This document shows positions 1-6,629 of a DNA stretch of 7,998 nucleotides, piece after piece. The DNA is from Ktedonobacter racemifer. Its GTDB lineage: Bacteria > Chloroflexota > DTOL01 > JACQYG01. Each line of letters begins with the position of its first letter. Positions within the stretch are counted from its first letter, which is position 1. The DNA is taken from assembly GCA_020723545.1 (NCBI GenBank), contig DYIS01000027.1, forward strand, positions 1 through 7,998, in the 5' to 3' direction. The notes under the pieces were generated by a model. The model worked only from the letters and a program-made list of their open reading frames with translations, had not been told where the DNA came from and ran no database searches. The position numbers were made by a program, and so were the translations under genes.

Positions 1-18
1 AGCAATAGGAATCAGTGA

Positions 19-459
19 ACCCTGGAATACAGGCTGAGAGGAGCATCCGAAGCCGAAGACCTGGCCGCGGAGGTTTTCCTGCGGGCGCTCGAGGCTATTG
101 GCTCGTACACGCCTCGGGGCCTGCCGTTGGTGGCCTGGTTGTATCGCATCGGCCACAATCTGGTGGTGGATCATCTGCGCCAGCAGAGCCGGCGAGGCCA
201 GTTCCCGTTGCAAGAAAGCCCCGCCTGGGACCAAGAGAGCTCAGAAGACCTCCTGGAGAGCAAAATCGAAAAAGAGGAACTGCTTCGGGCCTTTCGATAC
301 CTGACGGTGGATCAACGGCAGGTGCTCATCTTGAAATTCATCCAGGAAATGGATAACAGTGGGGTGGCTCAGGTTTTGGGCAAGACGGAGGGGGCGGTGA
401 AATCCATTCAGCATCGAGCCCTGGCCTCCCTGAAGCGTGTCCTGGAGAGAACACAATGA
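19..459 (+). CDS. ECF-type sigma-70 family RNA polymerase sigma factor, 5' part missing or out of frame
   Basis: Sigma factor that would direct RNA polymerase to a specific promoter set. Counting from the codon at 19, residues 4-54 match sigma region 2 from 2.2 onward (EAEDLAAEVFLRAL, then AWLYRIGHNLVVDHLR, the helix that binds the -10 element). Residues about 95-142 match region 4, with the helix-turn-helix around GVAQVLGKTEGAVKSIQHRA that reads the -35 element. The linker between them is short and there is no region 3, as in ECF factors. Oddity: the frame is closed by TGA at 16-18, and the only conventional start is TTG at 127, which would delete most of region 2. ECF factors are usually about 170-190 residues; only 146 codons are open here. 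The gene may be frameshifted, truncated or affected by a sequence error; the visible part is otherwise well kept. It overlaps the next gene by ATGA. The family call is firm; intactness is doubtful. Confidence 0.8.
   Translation, partial: TLEYRLRGASEAEDLAAEVFLRALEAIGSYTPRGLPLVAWLYRIGHNLVVDHLRQQSRRGQFPLQESPAWDQESSEDLLESKIEKEELLRAFRYLTVDQRQVLILKFIQEMDNSGVAQVLGKTEGAVKSIQHRALASLKRVLERTQ
444..449 (+). promoter_or_regulatory. Ribosome binding site and ATGA coupling for the anti-sigma gene
   Basis: GGAGAG lies 6 nt before the ATG at 456. That ATG overlaps the TGA stop of the sigma gene (457-459) as ATGA. The arrangement suggests translational coupling of sigma factor and partner, common for sigma/anti-sigma pairs, and it fixes the start of the downstream gene. 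Confidence 0.65.
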
Positions 460-2213
460 AAGCAGATCTCGCTTCAATTTTAGACGAATGTCTGGCCAGG
501 ATGCGCCACGGAGAGAGCCTTGGGCAGTGCCTCGATGCCTTCCCGGAGCACGCCCAGGAGTTGGAGCCGCTGTTGCGCCAGGCGGGCATGCTGCGCTCGC
601 TGCCGGTGTTGGCGCCCCCGGCGGCGGCCATGATGAGAGGACGGCAAGCGCTGCTGAGGAAGCTGGCTGCCATGCCGCAAAGAAAGAAAGGCTCCTGGCT
701 GGCCAGCGTGTATGATGTTCTTCCCTCCTGGGCGATGCTGGTTTCGCCTTCAGCGCCCAGCCGGGCCAGGGCCTGGGCCTCGGCCCTGCTGGTGGCGGGC
801 CTCTCGGCGGCCGCGGCCATCGTCTTAGGCACCGGGACCATCGTTCTGGCCCAGGACAGCTTGCCCGGAACACCTCTGTATCCGGTTAAGATGGCGACTG
901 AGACCACGCAGGTCGCCTTGACACCCGATGGGCAGGCCAAGGCCGACCTCTACATGCTTCTGGCCCAGCGACGCTTGACTGAGGCTTTGGCCCAGGCCAA
1001 CCGGGAACATAAGGTCAGCGCTGGTACGCTACTGGCCATGAGAGATTACACGTCCAAGGTCCTGGATGTCATTTCTCGGTTGCCTGAAGGCGAGTCGCGA
1101 GACACATTGGCCCGCTTTCTTCAACTGGTGACCCAGCAGGATGTCGGCCTGCGAGAAGTCCGGGCCTCCACCGGCCCGGAGGGGCAGGAGGCCGCCAGCC
1201 AAGCCCTGAGCGCTGTCCACTTCGGGGGTCAAGCGGCCCGGCAGGCCTTAGGGAACCCCAAGGTCCTGGCTGGTTTCACGCCAGCCCCGGTGGAGAACGT
1301 GGTGATAGTATCCGAGTTCCGGGGGATCGTCAAGAGCACTGGGAGCAAGGCCTGGGTGGTGAGCGGCAAGACCATCCTGGTGGACTCCAATACGGAGGTG
1401 GCCGGCGGGCAGCCGACAGTTGGCGGGACGGTGGATGTGCAGATCGCCCATCTGCGGGATGGAACCCTATTGGCCCTGGAGATCGAGATAGAAACACCGG
1501 AAGAGCATGAGGCCGAGGTGGAATTCCAGGGCAAGGTCAGCGCGGTCCAGAAGGGCGCTTGGGTTATTGGCGGCAAGAAGATAATAGTCGGCGGGGGAAC
1601 CATTGTCATCGGCTCTCCCAAAGTGGGGTCGACAGCCCAGGTGGAGGCGCTTCGCCGGGCCGATGGCACGATCCACGCGCGCAAGATCCGGACTTTCAAG
1701 CTCCAGGACGAGGCCAGGCTCCAGGAACTCAGCGGCGAAATTGAGGCGCTCAGCGCTGGGGCCTGGAAGGTGTCGGGGAGGCTTCTGCTGGTAGATGCCA
1801 ATACATTTATCGATGAAAGCGAGGCCACCGCTCAGGTGGGCCGCAAGGTGGAAGCCACTGTCTGGCTTCGGGATGGGGATTCACCATTAGCGCTGAGGAT
1901 CGAGGTCAAGAAGGGCGAGGCACTGCCACCAGCAACCCGATCGCCAACACCGGGCATGTCGCCGACGCCCAGGCCCAGCCGCACCCCAACCGCAACGCAC
2001 AGCCCTGAGCCCACCGAGGCCGAAGAGCCTGAGAAGAAGGAGACGCCCGAGGCGACCAAGACGGAGACCCCTGAGGCCAGTAAGACCGCCCGGCCCACCG
2101 AAACCAGGCGGCCAGAGGCAACCCAAACGCCTGAGGCCACTAAGACCCCCACTCCGGCGCCTTCAGGCACGATGTCGCCCGAGCCCACGAAGACGCCGGA
2201 GGAAGACGACTAG
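456..2213 (+). CDS. Membrane-anchored DUF5667/DUF5666 protein, probable anti-sigma factor
   Basis: Likely membrane partner, probably inhibitor, of the preceding sigma factor; the role is inferred from gene order and architecture. Residues 1-75 are a helical cytoplasmic region (LDECLARMRHGES, then FPEHAQELEPLLRQ). It lacks the HxxxCxxC motif of zinc-type anti-sigma factors; only Cys12 and Cys25 are present. A single hydrophobic span lies at about 106-132. DUF5667 follows at about 135-265, with the typical DSLPGTPLYPVK entry. Three DUF5666-like beta-rich repeats come next, at about 287-345, 357-414 and 425-485. Residues 488-585 form a Pro/Thr/Glu/Lys-rich tail that ends acidic (EEDD). At 585 residues it is long for this kind of protein because of the triple repeat and tail. 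The start is ATG 456 with a good ribosome site, overlapping the sigma stop. The domain calls are fairly sure; the anti-sigma activity is less so. Confidence 0.8.
   Translation: MKADLASILDECLARMRHGESLGQCLDAFPEHAQELEPLLRQAGMLRSLPVLAPPAAAMMRGRQALLRKLAAMPQRKKGSWLASVYDVLPSWAMLVSPSAPSRARAWASALLVAGLSAAAAIVLGTGTIVLAQDSLPGTPLYPVKMATETTQVALTPDGQAKADLYMLLAQRRLTEALAQANREHKVSAGTLLAMRDYTSKVLDVISRLPEGESRDTLARFLQLVTQQDVGLREVRASTGPEGQEAASQALSAVHFGGQAARQALGNPKVLAGFTPAPVENVVIVSEFRGIVKSTGSKAWVVSGKTILVDSNTEVAGGQPTVGGTVDVQIAHLRDGTLLALEIEIETPEEHEAEVEFQGKVSAVQKGAWVIGGKKIIVGGGTIVIGSPKVGSTAQVEALRRADGTIHARKIRTFKLQDEARLQELSGEIEALSAGAWKVSGRLLLVDANTFIDESEATAQVGRKVEATVWLRDGDSPLALRIEVKKGEALPPATRSPTPGMSPTPRPSRTPTATHSPEPTEAEEPEKKETPEATKTETPEASKTARPTETRRPEATQTPEATKTPTPAPSGTMSPEPTKTPEEDD
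1314..1910 (+). repeat. Three tandem DUF5666-like repeats in the coding sequence
   Basis: Three diverged units of about 58-61 codons lie at 1314-1490, 1524-1697 and 1728-1910. Each runs as x-GxVxx...(K/G)AWxVxGxxIxVxxxT, then a VGxxVxVxxxxRxDGxxxAxxIxx segment. Aligned landmarks are KAWVVSGKTILVD, GAWVIGGKKIIVG and GAWKVSGRLLLVD. They diverge clearly at the DNA level, so this looks like an old protein-domain duplication, not a recent DNA repeat. Confidence 0.7.
1917..2210 (+). repeat. Low-complexity Pro/Thr/Glu-rich coding tail with TPEATKT-like repeats
   Basis: This stretch encodes residues 488-585 of the DUF5667 protein, dominated by Pro, Thr, Ser, Glu and Lys. Short imperfect units recur (TPEATKT, TPEASKT, TPEATKT and SPEPTKT). 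It is predicted to be disordered and outside the membrane, perhaps a stalk or cell-wall-spanning segment. A comparable Pro/Thr linker is present in the kinase at the other end of the window. Confidence 0.7.
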
Positions 2214-2310
2214 CCTCGCCCAGGCGGGAGGAGGCAAGCCTCGCTGAGAAATCCAGGGAGAGGAGCGCGGCCTCAAGTTGGAGATGAGGGTCGGGGCTCT
2301 GCGGATTGGG
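2214..2310 (+). other. Gap between convergent genes
   Basis: This 97-bp gap lies between the converging stops of the DUF5667 gene and the cyclase gene. GCCTC (2213-2217) can pair with GAGGC (2230-2234), and further GC-rich pairings are possible, but no run of T follows on either strand. I see no convincing intrinsic terminator and no small gene. Confidence 0.4.
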
Positions 2311-4023
2311 CTACAACTGCAAAGCCGGATGCAGGACGTCACGCCCGTAAACGCAGACCCGGTTTTTCCCGGCCTGTTTGGCGGCATAGGCCGCAGCGTC
2401 TGCGGCCTGGACGAATTGTTTTTCGCCCCAGGATTCTTGAGGATAGGCGGCCACGCCTACGCTGACGGTGATGTTGTTCTCCAGCGGCTTGCCGCTCACT
2501 ATGAAGACGTGGTCCTCCACCGCCACCCGGATGCGCTCGGCCAGTTGCCGGGCCTGTTCCGGGTTGGTTTCGGGAACGATGATGGCGAACTCCTCTCCCC
2601 CATAGCGGGCCACAATGTCCGCGCCTCGGGTGATGCTGGTGAGGAGTGAGGCCAACTGCACTAGCAGGTTGTCGCCTACCAGATGGCCGTAGGCATCGTT
2701 GTAGGCTTTGAAATCGTCCAGGTCTAGAATGATCAGCGACAGGGGGTGACCATAGCGGTCGGTCTTCTGCATCTCTTTCTCCAGCGCCTCGTAGAAGTAG
2801 CGGCTGTTGAATAGACCGGTTAAGCCATCCGTAATGGCCAGGCGCCTGGCCTGCTCATAGAGCTTGGCGTTCTCGATGGCAATTGCCGCCTGGTTGGCGA
2901 AGACCTCCAGGCCTTCGATGGTCTCCAGGGTGGGCACCATCCGATCCACCGGATCGTCCACGGAGAGTATCCCGATGATCCTGCCGTCAGTGCCCATCAA
3001 GGGGACGAAAAGCGCATCATTGGACTGCCATTCGCCCTCTCTTCTCTCTCCCAGGTCCGGCACGTAGACCCCGCTAACCCCCTCCCAGACCTCCGGATGC
3101 GAGTGGCTAACGTAGTAGGACTGACTTATGCGGAATCGCTCCTGCATGATCCGCTGGTATTGCGATAACGGGACAGACGTTGCCCTTAACTGCTCGAAGG
3201 TCGAGGGATCCAGCCCAGCACAGGCCACGCGTTTCAGGACAGTGGGATCATCCTCATCCACCAGGCTCAGCAAGGCCAGGTTGAACCCCAGGCTGGAGGT
3301 GACTGCCCTGGTGATCTGTTCCAGGACCGCTGGCAGGCTCAGGTTCGCTTTCAGGGCGTTGCCGACCTTGAGGATCTCGGCCAGTTGATTGGCCTTTTGT
3401 TGCAGGAGCCTGGCTTGCCGCGCTTCTTGCTGGTAGAGGTGGGCATTGGCCAAAGCGACCGCCGCATGGTCGCAAAGGCGCTGCAGAAAGCCCTGGTGAC
3501 CCTGGTTGAAGGCAGCCAGGCGGTCGCTTTCCAGGTTGATCACGCCGATCACCTGCCCTTGCCGAAGGAAGGGCACGGCCAGCTCGGAGCGGGTGTCCGG
3601 TGAGACCGAAGCGTAGTCGCCATCGCGGCTTACGTCGGAGACAAGGGCCGCCCGTCCGGTCCGGGCCACCCTGCCCACGATCCCGCGCTCCGCTGGCCAC
3701 GGCTCCTGGCGATAACGGTCAATGCCCGGTGGATAATTGCGCTTGGTCACCAGGAAGTAGCTGCCTTTGCGCTCGTCAAAGAAGGCGATGAGTCCTTTAT
3801 CTGCCGAAGTATGGGTCATGGCCCGGTCCAGGACCAGATCCAGGACTTGGCCCGGGTCCAACGTGGCGTTCAGCTCCCGGTCGATCTCCTGGAAAGTCGA
3901 TAGCTCCTTTTCCTTACTAGGAAAGAAAGTGGCATCGCGTCGCTGCCGCACTGAGATGCCGACCAGGAGGATGGTCACGGCGATCAGAGAGGTGACCAAC
4001 GAGACGACTTCCAACCCGAACAT
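2311..4023 (-). CDS. Membrane GAF-GAF-GGDEF diguanylate cyclase
   Basis: Makes cyclic di-GMP from two GTP, with output controlled by sensory GAF domains. Residues about 3-23 form one N-terminal membrane span with almost nothing before it, so the rest is cytoplasmic. GAF 1 is at about 50-198 (GIVGRVARTG, then VPFLRQGQVIGVINLES). GAF 2 is at about 225-390 (LFVPLMGTDGRIIGILSVDD). The GGDEF domain is at about 395-560, entered by the usual ITDGLTGLFNSRYF. The active site is intact: GGEEF at 475-479 and the metal-binding stretch DLDDFKAYND at 434-443. An RGAD inhibitory I-site at 466-469 lies exactly five residues before GGEEF, so product inhibition is likely. There is no EAL domain. ATG 4023 has only a weak GGAG 11 nt upstream. 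Its likely promoter is at 4150-4160. Residues 33-38 (FFPSKE), just after the membrane span, are encoded by a variant of the window's palindromic repeat. The ligands of the GAF domains cannot be read from sequence. Confidence 0.92.
   Translation of the reverse strand: MFGLEVVSLVTSLIAVTILLVGISVRQRRDATFFPSKEKELSTFQEIDRELNATLDPGQVLDLVLDRAMTHTSADKGLIAFFDERKGSYFLVTKRNYPPGIDRYRQEPWPAERGIVGRVARTGRAALVSDVSRDGDYASVSPDTRSELAVPFLRQGQVIGVINLESDRLAAFNQGHQGFLQRLCDHAAVALANAHLYQQEARQARLLQQKANQLAEILKVGNALKANLSLPAVLEQITRAVTSSLGFNLALLSLVDEDDPTVLKRVACAGLDPSTFEQLRATSVPLSQYQRIMQERFRISQSYYVSHSHPEVWEGVSGVYVPDLGERREGEWQSNDALFVPLMGTDGRIIGILSVDDPVDRMVPTLETIEGLEVFANQAAIAIENAKLYEQARRLAITDGLTGLFNSRYFYEALEKEMQKTDRYGHPLSLIILDLDDFKAYNDAYGHLVGDNLLVQLASLLTSITRGADIVARYGGEEFAIIVPETNPEQARQLAERIRVAVEDHVFIVSGKPLENNITVSVGVAAYPQESWGEKQFVQAADAAAYAAKQAGKNRVCVYGRDVLHPALQL
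3910..3927. repeat. Palindromic repeat, diverged copy (in the diguanylate cyclase gene)
   Basis: TTCCTTACTAGGAAAGAA on the + strand matches the consensus TTCTTTACTAGTAAAGAA at 16 of 18 positions. Read in the gene it encodes FFPSKE (residues 33-38), ten residues after the membrane span. The two changes break the full symmetry, but TTTCCT (3909-3914) and AGGAAA (3919-3924) still form inverted arms around TACT. Confidence 0.6.
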
Positions 4024-4225
4024 TTGCTGGTTCGCTCCGCGTCAAGACTATGCCGGGGCCTGGGCTTAGAGAGGCCATCCAGGGACCAGCATGAAACGGC
4101 TGACAAGAAAAGGCTCACCGCGCCACATTGGTATGGGGCAAGACAATAGAATTATAACACACCAGGACCCTTGAAAACGCCGAAGATCGAGATGGCGCAT
4201 AGTACTTTTTTCCTATAGCCAGGCC
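4024..4225 (-). other. Gap between comEC and the cyclase gene, with leader of the cyclase mRNA
   Basis: This 202-bp non-coding gap is more AT-rich than the genes in its upper half. It holds the likely cyclase promoter (4150-4160) and, if that is used, an untranslated leader of about 120 nt. Within the leader GGCCT (4057-4061) can pair with AGGCC (4072-4076) around a 10-nt loop, a weak hairpin of unknown meaning. No riboswitch family was recognised. Confidence 0.5.
4150..4160 (-). promoter_or_regulatory. Extended -10 promoter for the diguanylate cyclase gene
   Basis: Read on the - strand this is TGTTATAAT (4159-4151): a perfect TATAAT box preceded by TGn, the extended -10 form. The -35 side is weak (TTTTCA at 4177-4172, spacer 15). 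Transcription would begin near 4144, about 120 nt before the ATG at 4023. Such boxes are scarce in this GC-rich DNA, and this one points at the right gene. Confidence 0.55.
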
Positions 4226-6559
4226 CTATTGATCCCAGCGAACCCAGTAGCTTCTGCCATCGGTGGTGACCTCCACATTACCATGGAGGTCAGTCCGGAA
4301 GACTTTGATCCCCTCCAGTTTTCGTAGACAGGAGGTGGCGGGGAAGCCGAACTGGTTTTCCTTGCCAAGCGATAGAATGGCGACTTCGGGGCTGACCTGG
4401 TCGAGAAAGGCCTCATCCAGGGAGGACGTGCTGCCGTGATGAGGCACTTTGAGCACCAGGGCCTTGAGATCATCGTCACCCCTCATGAGCCTATCCTGCC
4501 CCGGAGCCTCCAAATCGCCGGGGAGGAGGGCCGTGAAGCGGCCGATCACCAGCCTCAAAACTATAGAGCAATTGTTGGCATCACTCCCGGAGCAAGTGCT
4601 GTGGTCCTCGTCGGGATACAGGACTTCCAGCCAGGCTTCTTCGCCCAGCTTGATGAGTTGCCCGCTCTCTGCGACCACGGCCTTGATCCCTTTGGTTTGG
4701 ACAAGCCTGGTCCACTCCGAGGCCAGGGGATTACCCTTGAGGTTGGGCGGCTCCAGGACTTCCGTCACGTGATAGCGGTTCAATACCTCCACCAGCCCGG
4801 CCAGGTGATCCTCGTGAGGGTGCGACAACACCACCAGGTCCAGGGACCGGTCCCAGAACGGCAGCCTTTTACCCAGGGCGGCGGTTATAGCCGTGGGGCT
4901 GGGACCGCCGTCTATGAGAATCTTCTGACCCTGGGCGGTCTGGATAAGGATCGAGTCTCCCTGGCCAACGTCCAGGAAGGTCACACGCCAGCGGCCGTCC
5001 GGGAGGGACAGAATAGCGAACCAGAGCAGCGAGCTTGCCCCCAAGAGGGCGACGATCACCAGCTTGAGCGGAGCCGGGGCCAGCCGGGGGGCGTTCTTTA
5101 CTAGTGAAGAAGCCAGCTCGGCCAGCCGCCCTCGGGATAGAAGCGCCACCATCAGGACAAAATATAGCCAAACCCAACCCACGTGGAACCGGGGGAGAGT
5201 CACGGAGGCCAGGGACAGTGAGCCCAGGGATTGGGCGGAAAAGGCAATGGCTCCAGTAGTGAGCCAGGCCGTCCACCCCGAGACGTTGGCCAAGGCGGGG
5301 GAGAACAGGCCCACGCCGGCGGTCGTTGCCCCCGCCAGCATGGCCCAGGGCACAACCGGCAGCGCCACCAGGTTCGCCAGGGGGCCCACCAACGAGACCT
5401 GGTGGAAATCGTAGGCGATGAGCGGTGCCGTCATGGCCTGGGCTGCCAGGCTGACCGCCAAGGGGCCGCGGAGGACCGGGGGCAGAAAGGCGAGCCGGCC
5501 CTCTATGGATGGCGCCACCAGTACCAATCCGGCCGTGGCCAGAAAGGAAAGCTGGAAGCTCAGGTCCTGGAGGGCCATGGGATCGTGAGCGGCCAGGGCT
5601 GCGGCGGCCAGGACTAGGGCATCCTCGGCGAAGCTCATGCGGCCGGTCAGCGAGGCCAAAAGGGTCAGGCCAGACATGAGCGAGGCCCGGAGCACCGGCG
5701 GGTTCCAGCCAGCGAAGAGGGAGAAAAGCAAGATGGACGCCATGGCCAGTACCAGGCTCGCCCGATATCCCAGGAGCTGGCGCGTGGCCCTGGCTACGGC
5801 GCCGGCGATTACACTGATGTTATACCCGGAGATAACGATGATGTGGGTCAAAGCGGTCGCCGCCAGGGCCCTTTTGAGGTCATCCGGGATGCCTGGCTTG
5901 AGCCCTAGCAGGATCCCTGCCAGGAGCGACGCCTGGGGCTCGGGCACGGCCCGGACCAGGGAGACGTGCAGGGAACTCTTCAACTGAAGGAGCCAGGAGA
6001 TCAGGGGGTTTCCTTTATCCCGGGCCACGATCTCGATGCGAGGTTCGTTGACCACGGCATAAATGCCTCTGCGTGCCAGGTAGTCGCGGTAGGAGAAGTC
6101 CTCGTAGACCGGTGGCTCAGAGAGCTTTCCACGAACCCTTAACACGTCCCCATAGCGATACTCGGGATAGCGGTGCGCTCGCACCTGAACCGCCCCTGCT
6201 GCCGGTGCCGGGTCATCCCCGCAGGTCAGCCCTTCGATCTGGACCCTCAGGTAAGTCCAGCGGTCCCGGACGTCAGGCTCCTCGGTTACCCGGCCGACGA
6301 TTTCCACGGGACCCCGCTCCCGGCAATGCTGGAGCGGCCGGCCACCCACCGGGGGAAGGGCGGCCTGATAGCGCAGGGCGCCCAGGAGCAGAATGCCCAT
6401 GGCGAACCCAAGGGTCCAGGGAAATTGCCTCCTCCAGAGGAAGGCGGCGGCGGGGAGCAAGAGGGAAGCCAAAAGGGCGAAGACGAGGTGAGCCGGGGAC
6501 AGGAGTGGCCCCAGGAACATGCCGGTCAGCCAGGCCAGCCCCATTTGAGTGATCGTCAT
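4226..6559 (-). CDS. comEC: ComEC/Rec2 family competence protein (DNA uptake channel)
   Basis: Inner-membrane channel that carries single-stranded DNA into the cytoplasm during natural transformation. At 777 residues it has the usual family length and domain order. N-terminal membrane spans at about 8-65 are followed by the soluble DUF4131 region at about 75-180, including Cys79 and Cys113. The multi-span Competence domain is at about 207-475, with the signature THIIVISGYNISVI at 238-251. Two last spans come next, then the metallo-beta-lactamase domain at about 525-770: FLDVGQGDSILI (528-539), LIDGGPS (548-554), SHPHEDH (579-585), PGDLE (680-684) and PHHGS (706-710). The metal-binding residues look complete, so it is probably functional. 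ATG 6559 has AGGTG 4 nt upstream; Met6 is an alternative start. It lies 70 bp below the kinase gene on the same strand. The loop at 484-489 (SSLVKN) is encoded by a copy of the palindromic repeat. No other competence gene is in view. Confidence 0.95.
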   Translation of the reverse strand: MTITQMGLAWLTGMFLGPLLSPAHLVFALLASLLLPAAAFLWRRQFPWTLGFAMGILLLGALRYQAALPPVGGRPLQHCRERGPVEIVGRVTEEPDVRDRWTYLRVQIEGLTCGDDPAPAAGAVQVRAHRYPEYRYGDVLRVRGKLSEPPVYEDFSYRDYLARRGIYAVVNEPRIEIVARDKGNPLISWLLQLKSSLHVSLVRAVPEPQASLLAGILLGLKPGIPDDLKRALAATALTHIIVISGYNISVIAGAVARATRQLLGYRASLVLAMASILLFSLFAGWNPPVLRASLMSGLTLLASLTGRMSFAEDALVLAAAALAAHDPMALQDLSFQLSFLATAGLVLVAPSIEGRLAFLPPVLRGPLAVSLAAQAMTAPLIAYDFHQVSLVGPLANLVALPVVPWAMLAGATTAGVGLFSPALANVSGWTAWLTTGAIAFSAQSLGSLSLASVTLPRFHVGWVWLYFVLMVALLSRGRLAELASSLVKNAPRLAPAPLKLVIVALLGASSLLWFAILSLPDGRWRVTFLDVGQGDSILIQTAQGQKILIDGGPSPTAITAALGKRLPFWDRSLDLVVLSHPHEDHLAGLVEVLNRYHVTEVLEPPNLKGNPLASEWTRLVQTKGIKAVVAESGQLIKLGEEAWLEVLYPDEDHSTCSGSDANNCSIVLRLVIGRFTALLPGDLEAPGQDRLMRGDDDLKALVLKVPHHGSTSSLDEAFLDQVSPEVAILSLGKENQFGFPATSCLRKLEGIKVFRTDLHGNVEVTTDGRSYWVRWDQ
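5094..5111. repeat. Palindromic repeat (in comEC, shifted reading frame)
   Basis: TTCTTTACTAGTGAAGAA on the + strand differs from the perfect palindrome at one base (G5106). It is inside comEC but read in a different frame from the other copies: it gives SSLVKN (residues 484-489) instead of FFTSKE. It lies in the hydrophilic loop between membrane spans at about 459-475 and 498-517. Confidence 0.7.
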
Positions 6560-6629
6560 GAGGCACCTGGGCTAGGGGTTCTCAGGCCCTGTTCATGGCC
6601 CTGCCGGACGTAGGGGTTGGGCATCTCCT
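6560..6629 (-). other. Kinase-comEC spacer
   Basis: This is a 70-bp gap with no promoter-like -10 and no intrinsic terminator that I can see, so read-through from the kinase gene into comEC is plausible. On the + strand GGCCCTG occurs twice as a direct repeat (6585-6591 and 6597-6603). A strong Shine-Dalgarno-like AAGGAG (6630-6625 on the - strand) starts in the kinase stop codon and abuts an ATG (6624-6622) with no spacing. That ATG opens a 22-codon frame ending in ATGA with the comEC start. Confidence 0.4.

Noticed and set aside
241..940. Long - strand open frames (about 200 codons) opposite the sigma and DUF5667 genes
   Set aside because: They lie antisense to well-supported genes, have low-complexity Arg/Pro/Ala composition typical of GC-rich shadow frames, and show no domain.
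2213..2234. GC-rich inverted repeat just after the DUF5667 stop as terminator
   Set aside because: Pairing is interrupted and no T-run follows; it may slow polymerase but is not a supported intrinsic terminator.
4091..4174. 27-codon + strand frame with an AGGGA 5 nt before its ATG
   Set aside because: It overlaps the likely - strand promoter, has no recognisable content, and such short frames are expected by chance.
4174..4197. Possible comEC terminator: CGCC/GGCG stem with 12-nt loop followed by TTTT on the - strand
   Set aside because: A four-pair stem, a large loop and only four T are too weak to call, though it is in the right place (about 30 nt after the stop).
4201..4211. T-run (TTTTTT) on the + strand after a GC-containing hairpin
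   Set aside because: No + strand gene ends here, so there is nothing for it to terminate.
4436..5104. A 222-codon + strand open frame inside comEC
   Set aside because: It is fully antisense to a clear ComEC metallo-beta-lactamase domain with all motifs, and its translation shows no recognisable family.
6073..6613. Open + strand frames opposite the comEC N-terminus
   Set aside because: Arg/Gly/Pro-rich shadow of the comEC coding strand; no ribosome site or domain.
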